NCBI RefSeq assembly: GCF_000420505.1
Contig: NZ_ATVB01000002.1
Location: 1 to 64,000, forward strand
Length of the DNA: 64,000 nt
Direction of reading: 5' to 3'
Source of the DNA: Alloscardovia omnicolens DSM 21503
Lineage (GTDB): Bacteria > Actinomycetota > Actinomycetes > Actinomycetales > Bifidobacteriaceae
Part shown: piece by piece, positions 8,690-18,761 of the stretch
Position numbering within the stretch: the first letter of the stretch is position 1
Layout of the letters: each line of letters starts with the position of its first letter
The notes under the pieces: model-generated
Seen by the model: the letters and a program-made list of their open reading frames with translations, nothing else
Told to the model about the DNA's origin: nothing
Database searches by the model: none
Program-made: the position numbers and the translations under genes

Positions 8690-9439
8690 TTATTCGTCAT
8701 CAAAGTCAGTTTCGCGCGGAGCAGACACCAAATCTCTATGAACATTCTGCAAAGCTAAGTCAATAGTAAACAACTCTTGAGCTGCGTTTTGAAGAGTCTG
8801 CGCATGACGAGCTACTCGTTCGGGGTCATTCGTGCTCTTATAGCGCAAACGATGTTCCAGACTTGCCCAATAATCCATAGAAATCGTGCGGAACTGTACT
8901 TCCACAGGAATATCGCGAGCGCCAGTGGTTAAGAAAACGGGCACGCTATAGATAACATGCAAACTACGGTAGCCAGACGCTTTGGGATGCTTAATATAGT
9001 CCTTCACTTCCAAAATACGAATATCGCTTTGACGGCTAAGCATACTGGCAATGGCATAGACGTCATCGACGTAATTGCACATCACGCGAATACCGGCAAT
9101 ATCGAACACATTGTTTTCGATATTCTCAATCGTGAGAGATTTGCGGTGCGTCAAAAGCTTACCTGCAATGGAGCGAATCGACTTCATACGGCGTTCCATA
9201 TGATGAATAGGGTTGTGGCTGTAGCGGGTTTGATACTCGTCGTCGAGAATTTCCAACTTCGTACTAATCTCATGCATAGCACCGCGATACACCTGGAGCA
9301 GGTTTTCGAAGTCGCGGCCGAAAGTAATTAAATCGTCTGCATCGTACGGAGTTTCTAAATCTGGAAGAGATTCATTCACCGTCTGCAAAGCCTTCATAAT
9401 ATCGGCTACGCTTAACGGGTTCTGTCTGTCCAGAATCAT
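8690..9439 (-). CDS. relQ: Small alarmone synthetase, GTP pyrophosphokinase (RelQ/YjbM-like)
   Basis: It transfers pyrophosphate from ATP to GTP or GDP to make (p)ppGpp. The 249-residue protein holds only the synthetase domain (about residues 45-190), with NVFDIAGIRVMCNYVDDVYAI, the substrate-binding KASGYRSLHVIYSV, and VEVQFRT in the last part. There is no HD hydrolase, TGS or ACT domain, so it is a stand-alone enzyme, distinct from the long Rel encoded at 43 kb. The start at 9439 is chosen because AGAGGTGG lies just upstream; a longer frame to 9508 has no such site. It is divergent from miaB. Such enzymes are usually controlled transcriptionally by cell-envelope or alkaline stress. Confidence 0.88.
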   Translation of the reverse strand: MILDRQNPLSVADIMKALQTVNESLPDLETPYDADDLITFGRDFENLLQVYRGAMHEISTKLEILDDEYQTRYSHNPIHHMERRMKSIRSIAGKLLTHRKSLTIENIENNVFDIAGIRVMCNYVDDVYAIASMLSRQSDIRILEVKDYIKHPKASGYRSLHVIYSVPVFLTTGARDIPVEVQFRTISMDYWASLEHRLRYKSTNDPERVARHAQTLQNAAQELFTIDLALQNVHRDLVSAPRETDFDDE

Positions 9440-9566
9440 AATCCACCTCTCTTGTATTCTTAAGCGACTCAAGTATAAACCACGCACATGCCTAACGATC
9501 TCGTCCAACGCACTTGCTCAATACTCTCGCTCAACACTCTCGACCAAAAGGACGCATAATCTTCGC

Positions 9567-9572
9567 TAATAT
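9567..9572 (+). promoter_or_regulatory. -10 box upstream of miaB, likely leaderless
   Basis: TAATAT ends 8 nt before the miaB ATG at 9581, and no purine-rich ribosome binding site lies between them. No clear -35 box is visible. Confidence 0.45.
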
Positions 9573-9580
9573 CGATAAGT

Positions 9581-11119
9581 ATGAATGAAGATATGATGAC
9601 ACGCGCTGAGCGTCTTGGTATTGCGGCAGTTAACGGGGCAGATGGTTTGACCGTTGAGAGTGCAACGGAGCCTGTGGATAATTCTGTGGCTGATTCTGTG
9701 ACTGGTTCTGCAAAGGATTCCCTGACTAATTTAGCTCGCCGCGACAAGCCTGTATATTACGTACACACCTTGGGATGCCAAATGAACGCTCACGACTCGG
9801 AACGTATTGCCGGCGTGCTGGAGGCAGACGGATATGCCAAGGCAAGCGAAGAACAGATTAAGTCATCAGACGTAGATTTAATTGTTTTGAACACATGTGC
9901 GGTACGCGAAAACGCTACCTCACGAATGTACGGTACTTTAGGACAATACGCAGAACTGAAAAGAGCCAACCCGAACCTACAAATCGCTGTGGGCGGATGT
10001 ATGGCTCAAAAAGATCGCCAGCGCATTACTGAGCAAGCTCCATGGGTGGATGCAGTATTCGGAACGAAAAATATTGGTTCCCTCACCGCCTTACTCCATG
10101 AAGCTCGCCGCACACACGCGCCACAAGTAGAAGTAGCCACCGAGCTACAAGAATTCCCGAGCGAACTTCCTACAGTGCGTGCATCCAAAGCCAGCGCATG
10201 GGTATCTATTTCCGTAGGATGCAACAATACCTGCACTTTCTGTATTGTTCCCGCAGTACGAGGAAAAGAACGTGACCGCCGACCAGGAGAAATCCTGGCA
10301 GAAGTAGAAAACTGCGTGGCACGAGGCATAAAAGAAGTTACCTTGCTTGGACAAAACGTCAACTCCTATGGATATGCCACAGGAGACCGCTACGCATTTA
10401 GCAAACTCCTTCGAGCATGCGGACATATTGAAGGACTCGAACGTGTACGCTTCACGTCACCACACCCAGCGGCGTTCACTCCCGATGTTATTGAAGCCAT
10501 GGCCGCCACACCGAACGTGATGCCACAGCTACACATGCCTTTGCAATCAGGCTCCGATAAAATCTTGCGCGCTATGCGACGAAGCTATCGCATTGAAAAA
10601 TTTATGACCATTCTCGACAATGTGCGCGCAGCAATTCCGCACGCACAGATTACCACCGATATTATTGTGGGATTCCCCGGAGAAACTGAAGAAGACTTCC
10701 AAGCAACAATGGATGCTGTGCATCGCGCTCGCTTTACCTCCGCTTATATTTTCGAATATTCACCACGACCAGGAACGCCAGCAGCCACTATGGAACAAGT
10801 GCCTGCCGATGTGGCGCACGATCGCTTTACACGCTTGCACGCCTTACAAGAAGAAATCTCCCGCGAGATTATGGCAGAACACGTTGGTAAGAACGTGGAA
10901 ATTATGATTACAGAACTCAAAGGTGCAAAGGATGCTCGCACGCAACGTGTTTCTGGACGAGATCGCGGCGGAAACCTCGTGCATGTTCGCGTTCCAGACG
11001 GATATGAGCATCCACAGGTAGGTGATTTCGTAACATGCACTGTTACGGAAAGTGCATCGCACTACCTGATTGCTGACCCAAACCCAGCAAGCGGAGATAC
11101 GTATGAACTGCGACGATAG
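9581..11119 (+). CDS. miaB: tRNA-2-methylthio-N6-dimethylallyladenosine synthase
   Basis: MiaB adds the methylthio group to i6A37 of tRNAs reading UNN codons, using two 4Fe-4S clusters and S-adenosylmethionine. The 512-residue protein has an Ala/Ser/Thr-rich variable leader (1-57). The UPF0004 domain follows, with auxiliary cluster Cys66, Cys106 and Cys140, then the radical SAM domain with Cys214, Cys218 and Cys221 (CNNTCTFC), and a C-terminal TRAM domain ending near [12 protein letters not shown]. It overlaps miaA by 17 nt, so the enzymes making i6A and ms2i6A are made from one transcript. The leader is not needed for the fold and its true start could be one of several ATGs; 9581 is chosen because of the adjacent -10 box. 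Confidence 0.95.
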   Translation: MNEDMMTRAERLGIAAVNGADGLTVESATEPVDNSVADSVTGSAKDSLTNLARRDKPVYYVHTLGCQMNAHDSERIAGVLEADGYAKASEEQIKSSDVDLIVLNTCAVRENATSRMYGTLGQYAELKRANPNLQIAVGGCMAQKDRQRITEQAPWVDAVFGTKNIGSLTALLHEARRTHAPQVEVATELQEFPSELPTVRASKASAWVSISVGCNNTCTFCIVPAVRGKERDRRPGEILAEVENCVARGIKEVTLLGQNVNSYGYATGDRYAFSKLLRACGHIEGLERVRFTSPHPAAFTPDVIEAMAATPNVMPQLHMPLQSGSDKILRAMRRSYRIEKFMTILDNVRAAIPHAQITTDIIVGFPGETEEDFQATMDAVHRARFTSAYIFEYSPRPGTPAATMEQVPADVAHDRFTRLHALQEEISREIMAEHVGKNVEIMITELKGAKDARTQRVSGRDRGGNLVHVRVPDGYEHPQVGDFVTCTVTESASHYLIADPNPASGDTYELRR

Positions 11120-12350
11120 AACGGCTTTTAATCAGCGCAGTCCTCGAGATAATCAAAATTCTCAGGACGAGCAGTATTTGCCAAACGAGCGGTTTTCGCG
11201 AGACGAGCGTAAGACGTTAAATGAGAGGAAGGCGTTCAGCGAGCGTCAGACGCTATCAAACGAGCGGAAGGCGTTCCAAGATAGCAGAAAGCCTTTCGAG
11301 GATCGGGGAGCTTCCGACGAGAGGAATCATCAAAATAGCAGCAAAGCTCAGAGCAAAGTCGTCTCTATCATCGGTCCCACAGCCTCAGGCAAAACCGCGC
11401 TCGCGATTGCTCTCGCTCAAGCTTTGGAGCAAAAAACTGGTCAAGCATGCGAAATCGTAAATGCGGACGCTTACCAAATGTATCGCGGTATGGATATTGG
11501 CACAGCGAAGGCAAGCGCACAAGAGCAAGCTGAGGTTCGCCATCATCTTATCGATATTATCGAGCCAAGCGAAAGCATGTCTGTAGCACGTTTTCAAGAG
11601 CTGGCTCGAAACGCTATTGCTGAGATTCAATCGCGTGGTCTTCGTCCTATTCTTGTGGGTGGTTCGGGCTTATATGCGCGTGCAGCGATAGACGATATTA
11701 CTTTTCCTGGTACTGATGAGTCAGTTCGTGCTGCGATTGAACAGCGAGCTGAGCAGATAGGGGAGCAGGCTCTGTTTGAACAATTAAGGCTCAAAGATCC
11801 TGTGGCAGCTGAACGTATGGATGGTCGCAATATTCGCCGCACTATTCGTGCTTTGGAAGTCATAGAAATAACTGGACGACCATTTTCGGCTAGTTTGCCT
11901 CGTTATTCCTATGTTATTCCTAGCGTTCAAATTGGCTTAGACCTCGATCGCTGTGTTCTTGATGAACGTATTGACGCACGTACGCAAGCTATGCGTTCGG
12001 CAGGTTTCGTTGAGGAAGCGAAGGCTTTACGTGGTTCAATGTCTGTAACTGCAGAACGAGCCTTAGGATATTCCCAGATGATGGCTGTGCTCGATGGAAA
12101 CATGAACGAGGATGAGGCTTTTGCTGATATTGCTCAGAAAACAAAACGTCTAGCTCGTAAGCAAATGGGATGGTTTGGGCGCGATCCTCGCGTGCATTGG
12201 TTAGATGCTATGAGTAATGATGTGCTTGAACGTGCCGTGGATATTGTATGCGATGCAGACGCTGGTGCTTTTGAAGAACAGGATGCTCAGGCAGATGAGT
12301 ATGTGCAGCATCATCTAGGCAATATTGCTACGCGGGGAGAGGAAGGGTAG
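11103..12350 (+). CDS. miaA: tRNA dimethylallyltransferase with unusual N-terminal extension
   Basis: MiaA transfers the dimethylallyl group to A37 of tRNA, giving the substrate of MiaB. The core starts at about residue 86 with [17 protein letters not shown] (P-loop), followed by [34 protein letters not shown] and the tRNA-binding [16 protein letters not shown]. The core is about 310 residues, the normal family size. The first 85 residues are a charged, repetitive extension rich in Glu, Arg, Lys and Asp built from imperfect copies of [10 protein letters not shown] know of no such region in the family. ATG 11103 is preferred for GGAG at 11093 and overlap with miaB; no in-frame start codon sits immediately before the core. 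Confidence 0.93.
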   Translation: MNCDDRTAFNQRSPRDNQNSQDEQYLPNERFSRDERKTLNERKAFSERQTLSNERKAFQDSRKPFEDRGASDERNHQNSSKAQSKVVSIIGPTASGKTALAIALAQALEQKTGQACEIVNADAYQMYRGMDIGTAKASAQEQAEVRHHLIDIIEPSESMSVARFQELARNAIAEIQSRGLRPILVGGSGLYARAAIDDITFPGTDESVRAAIEQRAEQIGEQALFEQLRLKDPVAAERMDGRNIRRTIRALEVIEITGRPFSASLPRYSYVIPSVQIGLDLDRCVLDERIDARTQAMRSAGFVEEAKALRGSMSVTAERALGYSQMMAVLDGNMNEDEAFADIAQKTKRLARKQMGWFGRDPRVHWLDAMSNDVLERAVDIVCDADAGAFEEQDAQADEYVQHHLGNIATRGEEG

Positions 12351-12512
12351 CGCGAAGATATAGCAGAGAGGACGGGCGAGGCGAGGACTCGCGGGGCGAA
12401 GATGCGCATGAAGAAGAATAGAAGAGCTGGGGTGCGCGTATGTGGAGCAGTAGTGTTAGCTTTCTTCATCGGCAAGCGGAGGTCTCGTATTTTCGCTAAT
12501 CTATAAAGCGTT
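12351..12512 (+). promoter_or_regulatory. miaA-ftsK spacer with -10-like boxes beside the ftsK start
   Basis: TAATCT (12497-12502) and the overlapping TATAAA (12502-12507) lie 10 and 5 nt before the ftsK ATG at 12513. No Shine-Dalgarno sequence is seen, so ftsK may have its own promoter with a very short or absent leader. No terminator hairpin is obvious in the spacer. Confidence 0.4.
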
Positions 12513-15404
12513 ATGGCACGACCAACATCATCTTCACAGAGTCCGAGAGACAAGAAATCAACACGTACTACACAGAGTACGTCATCATTGCGTACCCAGA
12601 AGGGAGCGGCACGTTCTGCAGATAATAGAGAGCAGCAACGTGAACCTGAAACATGGTGGATGAAAGTCCTGTTGTTTATTCCTCGCGTTTTTGCGCAGCT
12701 TATTCGCGATATTTTTGGATCAAGCAGCGAAAACAGTGATTCGCGGCTTGATGCTTCATGTTTCCTTCTGATTATTTTTAGCGTTTTACTTATTGCGTCG
12801 GAATGGTTCCGAGTAGATGGGGTATTAGGACGTTATTTACATATTTTGGCTGCTGGTGCTTTCGGCATAATGAGCGTTATTTTGCCGATAGTTTTCCTCT
12901 TTATCGCGTTCCGATTGATTCGTAACTCTAATCTTGAGGCAGAAAATACGCGAGTGCTTTCAGGATGGTTCTTGCTTGTTTGGTCGATTAGTTCCGTTCT
13001 TGACGTGCTGATGGTTGCGGGCGAACCTCATTTTTCGTGGTCTGCACTTCGTTCGGCAGGCGGATTATTTGGGCATGTTTTAGGAACTCCGCTAGCTCTT
13101 GGCTTATCTAAACCGTTTGCTGTGGTTATTTTTGTTTTTATTGCAGCTTTTGCACTTCTTATGATTACAGGTCTGCATATTGCAGAAATACCGCGGTTGC
13201 TTGGTATGACGACTGCAGATAACAGCGCTAGCGATGATGATCAGTTCCCAGAAGATGTGCGCGTTGGAGATGAGACGCTTGCCTTTGCTCAGGGCGTTCC
13301 GGCACATGATGGAACGGATGAGGCTGAGCAGAGTGTGCGCCAGCCATGGTGGAAGAAACTCTTTAATCGCATGCGTCACGAAGAGACGGATACGAATCTC
13401 GATGAATATGAAGGTGATACGGCCTTCCAGAATCCTATGCGCGTGCAGGATGATTCTCAGACGAATCGTCAAAACGTGCGCAGCGCGCAGTCGGGGCGAT
13501 TTGAGCCTGACTTTGGTGAAGATGAGACTCGTGCGATTGGGCGCGAGGCTGGGGCGAATGCACCTGAGTTTAGCGGGGCGGCGCAGGCTGCTGCAGGTCG
13601 TATTGCCGGACATGTGCCAGCTACATCGAGTCCTCAGGATATTGCCGAAACCATGGCTGTAGCAGGAGCAGGTGCTGTTGGAGCTGTTGCAGGCGAGGTT
13701 GGGTCAACTCGTGCTGTGCCAACACATTCATCTGCCGTTGCTCCAGAACAATCGCCTTCTCAAGAAGATAATGAATCTCAAAGTGGTGGTTTTGAACAGC
13801 TTCCAGCTCCATCCGATAACGGTCAAACATATCAAAAGCCAAGCCTAGACTTATTAGTAGCTGGTAAACCCCATGCTGTACGTACAGAAGCTAATGAGCG
13901 TGTTATTCATGCTTTACGTGCTACATTCCAAGAATTTGGTGTAGATGCCGATGTTGTTGGCTTCTTGCGCGGCCCATCTGTAACCCAGTACGAAGTTGAA
14001 CTTGGACCTGGCGTGAAGGTAGAAAAAGTCACGAATTTGCAGCGCAATATTGCGTATGCTGTGGCAAGTTCAGATGTTCGTATACTTTCACCAATCCCAG
14101 GTAAAAGTGCTATCGGTATTGAAATTCCAAACATTGACCGTGAAATAGTTCATCTCGGTGATGTTTTGCGTTCCCCAGAAGCTCTTAACGACAATAACCC
14201 AATGACTGTTGGTCTGGGTAAAGATGTGGAGGGTAATTTCGTAACAGCAAACCTGACTGCTATGCCACACTTGCTTGTTGCTGGTGCTACGGGTTCTGGT
14301 AAATCAAGTTTTATTAATTCCATGCTCACATCCATTGTTATGCGAGCTACTCCTGAGCAAGTACGTCTTATTATGGTTGACCCTAAGCGTGTGGAATTAA
14401 CTGCATATGCTGGAATTCCTCATTTACTTACGCCAATCATTACTGATCCGAAGCGTGCAGCCCAAGCGCTCGAATGGGTCGTGAAAGAGATGGATGCTCG
14501 CTATGACGATTTGCAGTATTTCGGTTTCCGTCATGTCAAAGATTTTAATGAAGCGGTTCTTGCCGGAAAAGTTCATGCACCTGCCGGATCTAATCGAAAA
14601 GTAGCGCCATATCCATATCTGCTCGTTGTAGTAGATGAGATGGCAGATTTAATGATGGTTGCAAAGAATGATGTGGAAAGTTCTATCCAGCGTATTACCC
14701 AGCTGGCTCGTGCAGCAGGTATTCATCTGGTCTTAGCTACGCAGCGCCCATCTGTTGATGTGGTCACCGGTTTAATCAAGTCAAACGTGCCATCGCGTTT
14801 AGCTTTTGCAACTTCTTCGGCAACTGATTCTCGCGTTATCTTAGATTCTGTGGGTGCTGAAGCACTTATTGGCCAAGGTGATGCTCTGTTCCTACCGATG
14901 GGTAAGCCAAAACCAACTCGTGTGCAGGGTGCATGGGTATCTGAATCAGAAATACGATCTGCGGTTGATTTTGTAAAAACCCAGCGTAAGCCTCAGTATC
15001 GTCAAGATATTGAACAAATGGCTGCACAGCAAGATACCAAACAAGCTATCGATGAAGAAATCGGTAATGATATGGACGATCTGCTTCAGGCAGCTGAGCT
15101 TGTTGTGGGAGCACAGTTTGGTTCAACCTCCATGCTTCAGCGTAAGTTACGTATCGGTTTTGCTAAAGCAGGCCGCCTGATGGATTTGCTTGAATCGCGT
15201 GGAGTGGTCGGTCCTTCCGAAGGTTCTAAGGCTCGCGAAGTGCTTGTTCAGCCAAGCCAATTGCAAGAAGTTCTCGGCTTCATTCGCGGCGATGCTCCTT
15301 CGATCGATGCTGCAGCTCAAGCACAGGTAGAGGAACATCACAATGAAAACTCGTCATATCCATCTGATTATGATGGTGCAGATACTTACGATAACGAAGG
15401 ATAA
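12513..15404 (+). CDS. ftsK: DNA translocase FtsK/SpoIIIE
   Basis: It pumps double-stranded DNA through the closing septum during chromosome segregation. The 963-residue protein has a basic N-terminus (1-75), four or five membrane helices (about 80-230), and an acidic, Ala/Gly/Gln-rich low-complexity linker (about 235-440). The motor follows, with alpha/beta domains, Walker [10 protein letters not shown] near residue 592, Walker [13 protein letters not shown], and the motif [13 protein letters not shown]. The winged-helix gamma domain (about 855-930, ending near [18 protein letters not shown]) reads the orienting DNA sequences. It is two bases upstream of pgsA. Linker sequence is poorly conserved across the family, so its composition here is not by itself remarkable. 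Confidence 0.96.
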   Translation: MARPTSSSQSPRDKKSTRTTQSTSSLRTQKGAARSADNREQQREPETWWMKVLLFIPRVFAQLIRDIFGSSSENSDSRLDASCFLLIIFSVLLIASEWFRVDGVLGRYLHILAAGAFGIMSVILPIVFLFIAFRLIRNSNLEAENTRVLSGWFLLVWSISSVLDVLMVAGEPHFSWSALRSAGGLFGHVLGTPLALGLSKPFAVVIFVFIAAFALLMITGLHIAEIPRLLGMTTADNSASDDDQFPEDVRVGDETLAFAQGVPAHDGTDEAEQSVRQPWWKKLFNRMRHEETDTNLDEYEGDTAFQNPMRVQDDSQTNRQNVRSAQSGRFEPDFGEDETRAIGREAGANAPEFSGAAQAAAGRIAGHVPATSSPQDIAETMAVAGAGAVGAVAGEVGSTRAVPTHSSAVAPEQSPSQEDNESQSGGFEQLPAPSDNGQTYQKPSLDLLVAGKPHAVRTEANERVIHALRATFQEFGVDADVVGFLRGPSVTQYEVELGPGVKVEKVTNLQRNIAYAVASSDVRILSPIPGKSAIGIEIPNIDREIVHLGDVLRSPEALNDNNPMTVGLGKDVEGNFVTANLTAMPHLLVAGATGSGKSSFINSMLTSIVMRATPEQVRLIMVDPKRVELTAYAGIPHLLTPIITDPKRAAQALEWVVKEMDARYDDLQYFGFRHVKDFNEAVLAGKVHAPAGSNRKVAPYPYLLVVVDEMADLMMVAKNDVESSIQRITQLARAAGIHLVLATQRPSVDVVTGLIKSNVPSRLAFATSSATDSRVILDSVGAEALIGQGDALFLPMGKPKPTRVQGAWVSESEIRSAVDFVKTQRKPQYRQDIEQMAAQQDTKQAIDEEIGNDMDDLLQAAELVVGAQFGSTSMLQRKLRIGFAKAGRLMDLLESRGVVGPSEGSKAREVLVQPSQLQEVLGFIRGDAPSIDAAAQAQVEEHHNENSSYPSDYDGADTYDNEG

Positions 15405-15406
15405 AA

Positions 15407-16045
15407 ATGTCTGAGAAGAAATCGCTCCTTGATGGATGGAATAGTATTCCAAATATTATTACTTACGTGCGCATCGTTATGATGTTCGCTTTTCTGTACT
15501 TCGCTGGTGTTGGCGGACCGTATGGACATACCGATACACGTAGCCGTTGGATTGCAGCTATTTTGTTCATCGTGGCTGCTTCTACAGATAAGCTCGACGG
15601 TTATTTAGCACGCCGCTACAATCAGGTTACTGAGCTGGGTAAGTTGATTGATCCGATTGCCGACAAACTTCTGATTTGTGGAGCGTTTATTGTTCTGTCT
15701 ATTCAGGGAGAAATCTGGTGGTGGGTGACCATTCTTTTCCTTGTGCGAGAAATAGGCATTACAGTTATGCGTTTCTTTGTTATCGACACAGGCGGATCGG
15801 TTATTGCTGCTTCCAGTGCCGGTAAACTTAAGACGCTCACGCAATGCATTGGTCTCGGTATGGTTTTGCTTCCTTTATGGGTTTTTCTCGGCGAAACGAG
15901 CACATGGTGGACATACTATAAATGGATAAGCATAGCTATTGTGCTTTTAGCTTTGTTCTTCTGCCTGTATTCGGGTGCAGAATACCTTATTAATACTTTT
16001 GGTAGGCCTCGCACCAAAGAAAATAAAACAGATCAAGAAAAGTAG
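15407..16045 (+). CDS. pgsA: CDP-diacylglycerol-glycerol-3-phosphate 3-phosphatidyltransferase
   Basis: This integral membrane enzyme makes phosphatidylglycerol phosphate, the committed step to phosphatidylglycerol and cardiolipin. The 212-residue protein carries the CDP-alcohol phosphotransferase motif: TDKLDGYLARR followed by GKLIDPIADK, giving D-x2-D-G-x2-A-R-x8-G-x3-D-x3-D. About six membrane helices follow the basic N-terminus. It starts 2 nt after the ftsK stop, with GAAGG upstream inside the ftsK coding end. The ftsK-pgsA-cinA order is a common actinobacterial arrangement. Confidence 0.94.
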   Translation: MSEKKSLLDGWNSIPNIITYVRIVMMFAFLYFAGVGGPYGHTDTRSRWIAAILFIVAASTDKLDGYLARRYNQVTELGKLIDPIADKLLICGAFIVLSIQGEIWWWVTILFLVREIGITVMRFFVIDTGGSVIAASSAGKLKTLTQCIGLGMVLLPLWVFLGETSTWWTYYKWISIAIVLLALFFCLYSGAEYLINTFGRPRTKENKTDQEK

Positions 16046-16057
16046 CATTACGCGGTT

Positions 16058-16564
16058 ATGACCTTAGCATCATTAGATCAGCAAGATACTCTGGCGAAGA
16101 CGCTGCTTAGTAGTTGCCGTGAAGGCCAACTATCCATCTGCTGTGCTGAATCTTTAACAGGTGGATTGCTTGCGGATGCTTTTGTGCGCGTTCCTGGAGC
16201 CTCTGATGTTTTTCTTGGTTCGGTCAATACCTATGCTGTGCGTACTAAAACACGTATCTTGGGAGTTGACGCAAATTTTTTGGAGGCGAACGGTCCGGTC
16301 AATGCTTATACAGCGGAGCAGATGGCGCTGGGTGCGTTGCGCGTATTTGGTTGTGATGGTATTGCATTGTCAACAACAGGTGTTGCAGGTCCTGGACCAG
16401 ATGGCGATATATCTGCGGGAACATTTTATGTAGCCTGCGCTCTCAGTGATGGGCGTGTGATGAGTGAGAAACATTATTGCGCTGATGCTGCTCGTGAAGA
16501 AGTGAGACGCTGTGCAGTTTCTTCCGCTTTACGTCTTGGATCTGCCCAATTTATGGTGCAATAA
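16058..16564 (+). CDS. cinA: Nicotinamide-nucleotide amidohydrolase (CinA C-terminal/PncC type)
   Basis: It deamidates nicotinamide mononucleotide to nicotinate mononucleotide, recycling the product of NAD-consuming enzymes. The 168-residue protein is only the CinA C-terminal domain: CCAESLTGGLLADAFVRVPGASDVFLGS near the N-terminus, the central STTGVAGPGPDGDISAGTFYVA (in two conserved blocks), and the closing R-rich helix. The N-terminal MoaB-like domain of full CinA is absent, which is normal for actinobacterial copies in this position. No ribosome binding site is visible; TAGCAT (16043-16048), overlapping the pgsA stop, could be a -10 box 9 nt before the ATG. CinA is often listed with competence genes, but the enzymatic role is better supported. 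Confidence 0.9.
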   Translation: MTLASLDQQDTLAKTLLSSCREGQLSICCAESLTGGLLADAFVRVPGASDVFLGSVNTYAVRTKTRILGVDANFLEANGPVNAYTAEQMALGALRVFGCDGIALSTTGVAGPGPDGDISAGTFYVACALSDGRVMSEKHYCADAAREEVRRCAVSSALRLGSAQFMVQ

Positions 16565-16597
16565 CGGGTGCAATACTTCAGATTTCGTGTATTTTCT

Positions 16598-16613
16598 TGT
16601 GAAGCATGTCACA
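16598..16613. promoter_or_regulatory. Palindromic operator upstream of ClgR-like gene
   Basis: TGTGAAGCATGTCACA matches the CRP/GlxR consensus TGTGA-N6-TCACA exactly. It also resembles a Rex site (TTGTGAA-N4-TTCACAA) with two mismatches. It lies 84 nt before the chosen start of the regulator gene. Which regulator binds cannot be told from this window. Confidence 0.5.
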
Positions 16614-16615
16614 TT

Positions 16616-16631
16616 TTCGCCAGTTGGGGAA
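16616..16631. promoter_or_regulatory. Possible ClgR-type palindrome (autoregulatory site)
   Basis: TTCGCCAGTTGGGGAA is an inverted repeat (TTCGCC/GGGGAA, one mismatch). ClgR operators in actinobacteria are built around CGC...GCG palindromes and clgR is commonly autoregulated. The fit is partial, so this is a weak call. Confidence 0.3.
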
Positions 16632-16681
16632 TAAAAAGAAGTTGAGTGAGGTTGGCTCAAGTAATACCAATGAAAAGAGGC

Positions 16682-17215
16682 ATGATGATTTCTACACCAG
16701 TACAGACATACGAGCAGGCAACCCCTAGTGTTGAAGAAATGAAGCGTGCTGCTAGTAAAGAAGCTATGGTACGCAATCTGACTCCTGCTCAGCTTCGTGC
16801 AGTTGCCATGGCTCAGCAGCAGGTACTTCGAGCACAGAAGGCTCGCGCGGCGAAGAATGAACGAGAAGCAGCACGTAGTCGCATGTGGGCAAACTCTGAA
16901 CTAGATGAGCGTACAGTAGAAACTCCATTAACTGCCACACGTCATGATGTTGTAGATGCAGATACTTTCTCTTTACGCAAAGTGCAGGGTAGCGTGTTGC
17001 GTTCCTTACGCACTCGTGATCGTAAAACTTTGCGAGAGGTTAGTCAGAAGGCTGGAGTGTCTTTGGGCTATCTGTCTGAGGTAGAGCGTGGACAGAAAGA
17101 AGCAAGCTCGGAACTCTTAGCATCTATTACTGATGCTTTAGACGTTAAATTATCGGATATGCTCGTTTTGGTGGCTGAACGTGTGCGTGAATATGAAAAT
17201 GCAGGTATGCGTTAA
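16682..17215 (+). CDS. clgR: ClgR-like XRE-family transcriptional regulator
   Basis: It is a helix-turn-helix DNA-binding protein of the ClgR group, which activates clp protease and other stress genes in actinobacteria. Of about 177 residues, the first 95 are an alpha-helical, Ala/Arg/Glu-rich region. The HTH occupies about residues 105-165 ([18 protein letters not shown], then [20 protein letters not shown] and [17 protein letters not shown]). The HTH sequence and the position between cinA and DUF3046-recA are typical of ClgR. The N-terminal half is longer than usual. The start is uncertain: ATG 16682 or 16685 (AAGAGG just upstream), with a further GTG at 16646. It would link proteolysis control to a cAMP- or redox-type operator upstream. 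Confidence 0.78.
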   Translation: MMISTPVQTYEQATPSVEEMKRAASKEAMVRNLTPAQLRAVAMAQQQVLRAQKARAAKNEREAARSRMWANSELDERTVETPLTATRHDVVDADTFSLRKVQGSVLRSLRTRDRKTLREVSQKAGVSLGYLSEVERGQKEASSELLASITDALDVKLSDMLVLVAERVREYENAGMR

Positions 17216-17277
17216 ACTTCTTTCATACCTAACCTCGCTTATGATAGTTTTCGGATTATGATGAGCGAGGTATTTTT

Positions 17278-17517
17278 ATGTCTATGAGAGAACGAGAATT
17301 TTGGGAATTACTTGAAGAGGTGTTCGGTCGTGCCTATGGTCGTTCGTTAGCACATGATCAAGCGCTCGATGCTCTCGATAATATGACAGTAGAACAAGCA
17401 TTAGAAGCAGGTGTGGAACCGCGCACGGTATGGAATATATTGTGCAATCAGATGGATATTCCCGATAGCAGGCGGTGGGGTCGAGATCATAATGCACCAC
17501 CTTTACCTGCAGACTAA
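17278..17517 (+). CDS. DUF3046 family protein
   Basis: This small actinobacterial protein of unknown function is nearly always encoded directly upstream of recA. The 79-residue product is acidic and helical; recognisable features are FWELLEEVFG near the N-terminus, ALDALDNMTVEQALEAG in the middle and VWNILCNQMDIPDSRRWG near the end. GCGAGG (17265-17270) lies 7 nt before the ATG at 17278; a second ATG two codons later is possible. It is probably not in the SOS regulon itself because the LexA box lies downstream of it. Its conserved linkage suggests a RecA-related role, but none is established. Confidence 0.88.
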   Translation: MSMREREFWELLEEVFGRAYGRSLAHDQALDALDNMTVEQALEAGVEPRTVWNILCNQMDIPDSRRWGRDHNAPPLPAD

Positions 17518-17537
17518 CGGGACACGCACTCAATTTT

Positions 17538-17567
17538 CGAACAAATGTTCGATTAATCTGCTATAGT
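17538..17567 (+). promoter_or_regulatory. LexA (SOS) box and -10 of the recA promoter
   Basis: CGAACAAATGTTCG (17538-17551) is a perfect palindrome and matches the actinobacterial/Gram-positive SOS consensus CGAAC-N4-GTTCG. TATAGT at 17562-17567 is a good -10 box placed so that LexA would cover the promoter. The resulting leader before recA would be roughly 85 nt. Confidence 0.88.
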
Positions 17568-17571
17568 TATT

Positions 17572-17586
17572 CACATTGGTTCACAT
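17572..17586. repeat. 15-bp motif shared with the idsA/DUF4192 spacer (copy 1)
   Basis: CACATTGGTTCACAT here, in the recA leader, recurs exactly at 29174-29188. Counting one base upstream it reads as two TTCACAT units spaced 10 bp apart, one helical turn, which would suit a regulator binding tandem half-sites. The protein is unknown. Confidence 0.4.
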
Positions 17587-17659
17587 GTATAAAATAACTT
17601 GAGAAGCATAGACAGAGCTAACTACAGTGAAGGTATCTTCACGTCAAAAAGGAGAAGTT

Positions 17660-18748
17660 ATGGCAACTGCAAAGAAGGATGCGGCCACTACTAAAGATCG
17701 TCGTCAAGAAGCTCTCGACGCCGCACTGGCGCAGGTAGAAAAGAGCTTCGGTAAAGGCTCTGCTATGCGCTTGGGAGATAAACCGATAGAGAATATTGAG
17801 GTTATTCCTACAGGGTCTTTGGCCTTAGATATGGCTTTGGGTATTGGAGGATTGCCACGTGGTCGCATTGTAGAAATTTATGGACCAGAATCCTCTGGTA
17901 AAACAACAATTGCTCTCCAAGCTGTTGCAAGCGCGCAACGTCGAGGGGGAGTAGCAGCATTTATTGATGCTGAGCATGCTCTTGATCCGGAATATGCGCG
18001 TCATTTAGGTGTAGATACAGATTCTCTTATTGTGTCTCAGCCAGATAATGGTGAACAAGCATTGGAAATTGCCGATATGCTCATTCGTTCTGGTGCTTTA
18101 GACATTATTGTTGTCGACTCAGTGGCAGCTCTTGTTCCTAAGGCTGAAATTGAAGGTGAAATGGGAGATAGTCATGTGGGCTTACAAGCTCGACTGATGA
18201 GCCAAGCATTACGTAAAATGACTGGTGCATTAAACCAAGCTAATACCACAGCTATCTTTATTAACCAGTTGCGTGAAAAGATTGGTGTGTTCTTCGGTAG
18301 TCCAGAAACAACAACTGGTGGTAAAGCTCTGAAGTTCTATGCCTCTGTGCGCATGGATATTCGCCGTATTCAAACATTGAAGAATGGTGAGGACGCTGTG
18401 GGCAACCGCACCCGTGTGAAAGTCGTTAAAAACAAGATGGCTCCACCATTTAAGTCTGCTGAATTCGACATTCTCTATGGTGAGGGAGTGTCGCGTGAAG
18501 GTTCGGTTATCGATATGGGCCTTCAAATAGGCATTGTGAAGAAGTCGGGTTCTTGGTTCACCTACGATGGAGACCAGTTAGGTCAGGGTCGTGAGAAAGT
18601 TCGTCAGTTCTTGATTGATAATCCAGAATTAACTGAGGAAATCGAAAACCGAGTGAAGATGGAATACGGTTTAATACCACGCCCTGAAGCAGACAATGCA
18701 GAAGGAACTGGTGAAGCTTCTCAAGATGCTCCAACAGAAACAAAGTAA
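17660..18748 (+). CDS. recA: Recombinase RecA
   Basis: RecA forms filaments on single-stranded DNA, drives homologous pairing and triggers LexA self-cleavage. The 362-residue protein carries the Walker [10 protein letters not shown] (75-83), Walker [15 protein letters not shown], the L1 region [19 protein letters not shown] (split by normal variation), and the L2 block with [18 protein letters not shown]. The acidic C-terminal tail (from about 335) is typical. ATG 17660 follows AAAGGAG with correct spacing; an upstream in-frame ATG at 17627 lacks one. The LexA box above places it under SOS control, and recX follows 13 nt after the stop. Confidence 0.98.
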   Translation: MATAKKDAATTKDRRQEALDAALAQVEKSFGKGSAMRLGDKPIENIEVIPTGSLALDMALGIGGLPRGRIVEIYGPESSGKTTIALQAVASAQRRGGVAAFIDAEHALDPEYARHLGVDTDSLIVSQPDNGEQALEIADMLIRSGALDIIVVDSVAALVPKAEIEGEMGDSHVGLQARLMSQALRKMTGALNQANTTAIFINQLREKIGVFFGSPETTTGGKALKFYASVRMDIRRIQTLKNGEDAVGNRTRVKVVKNKMAPPFKSAEFDILYGEGVSREGSVIDMGLQIGIVKKSGSWFTYDGDQLGQGREKVRQFLIDNPELTEEIENRVKMEYGLIPRPEADNAEGTGEASQDAPTETK

Positions 18749-18761
18749 GTGGTGACAATCA

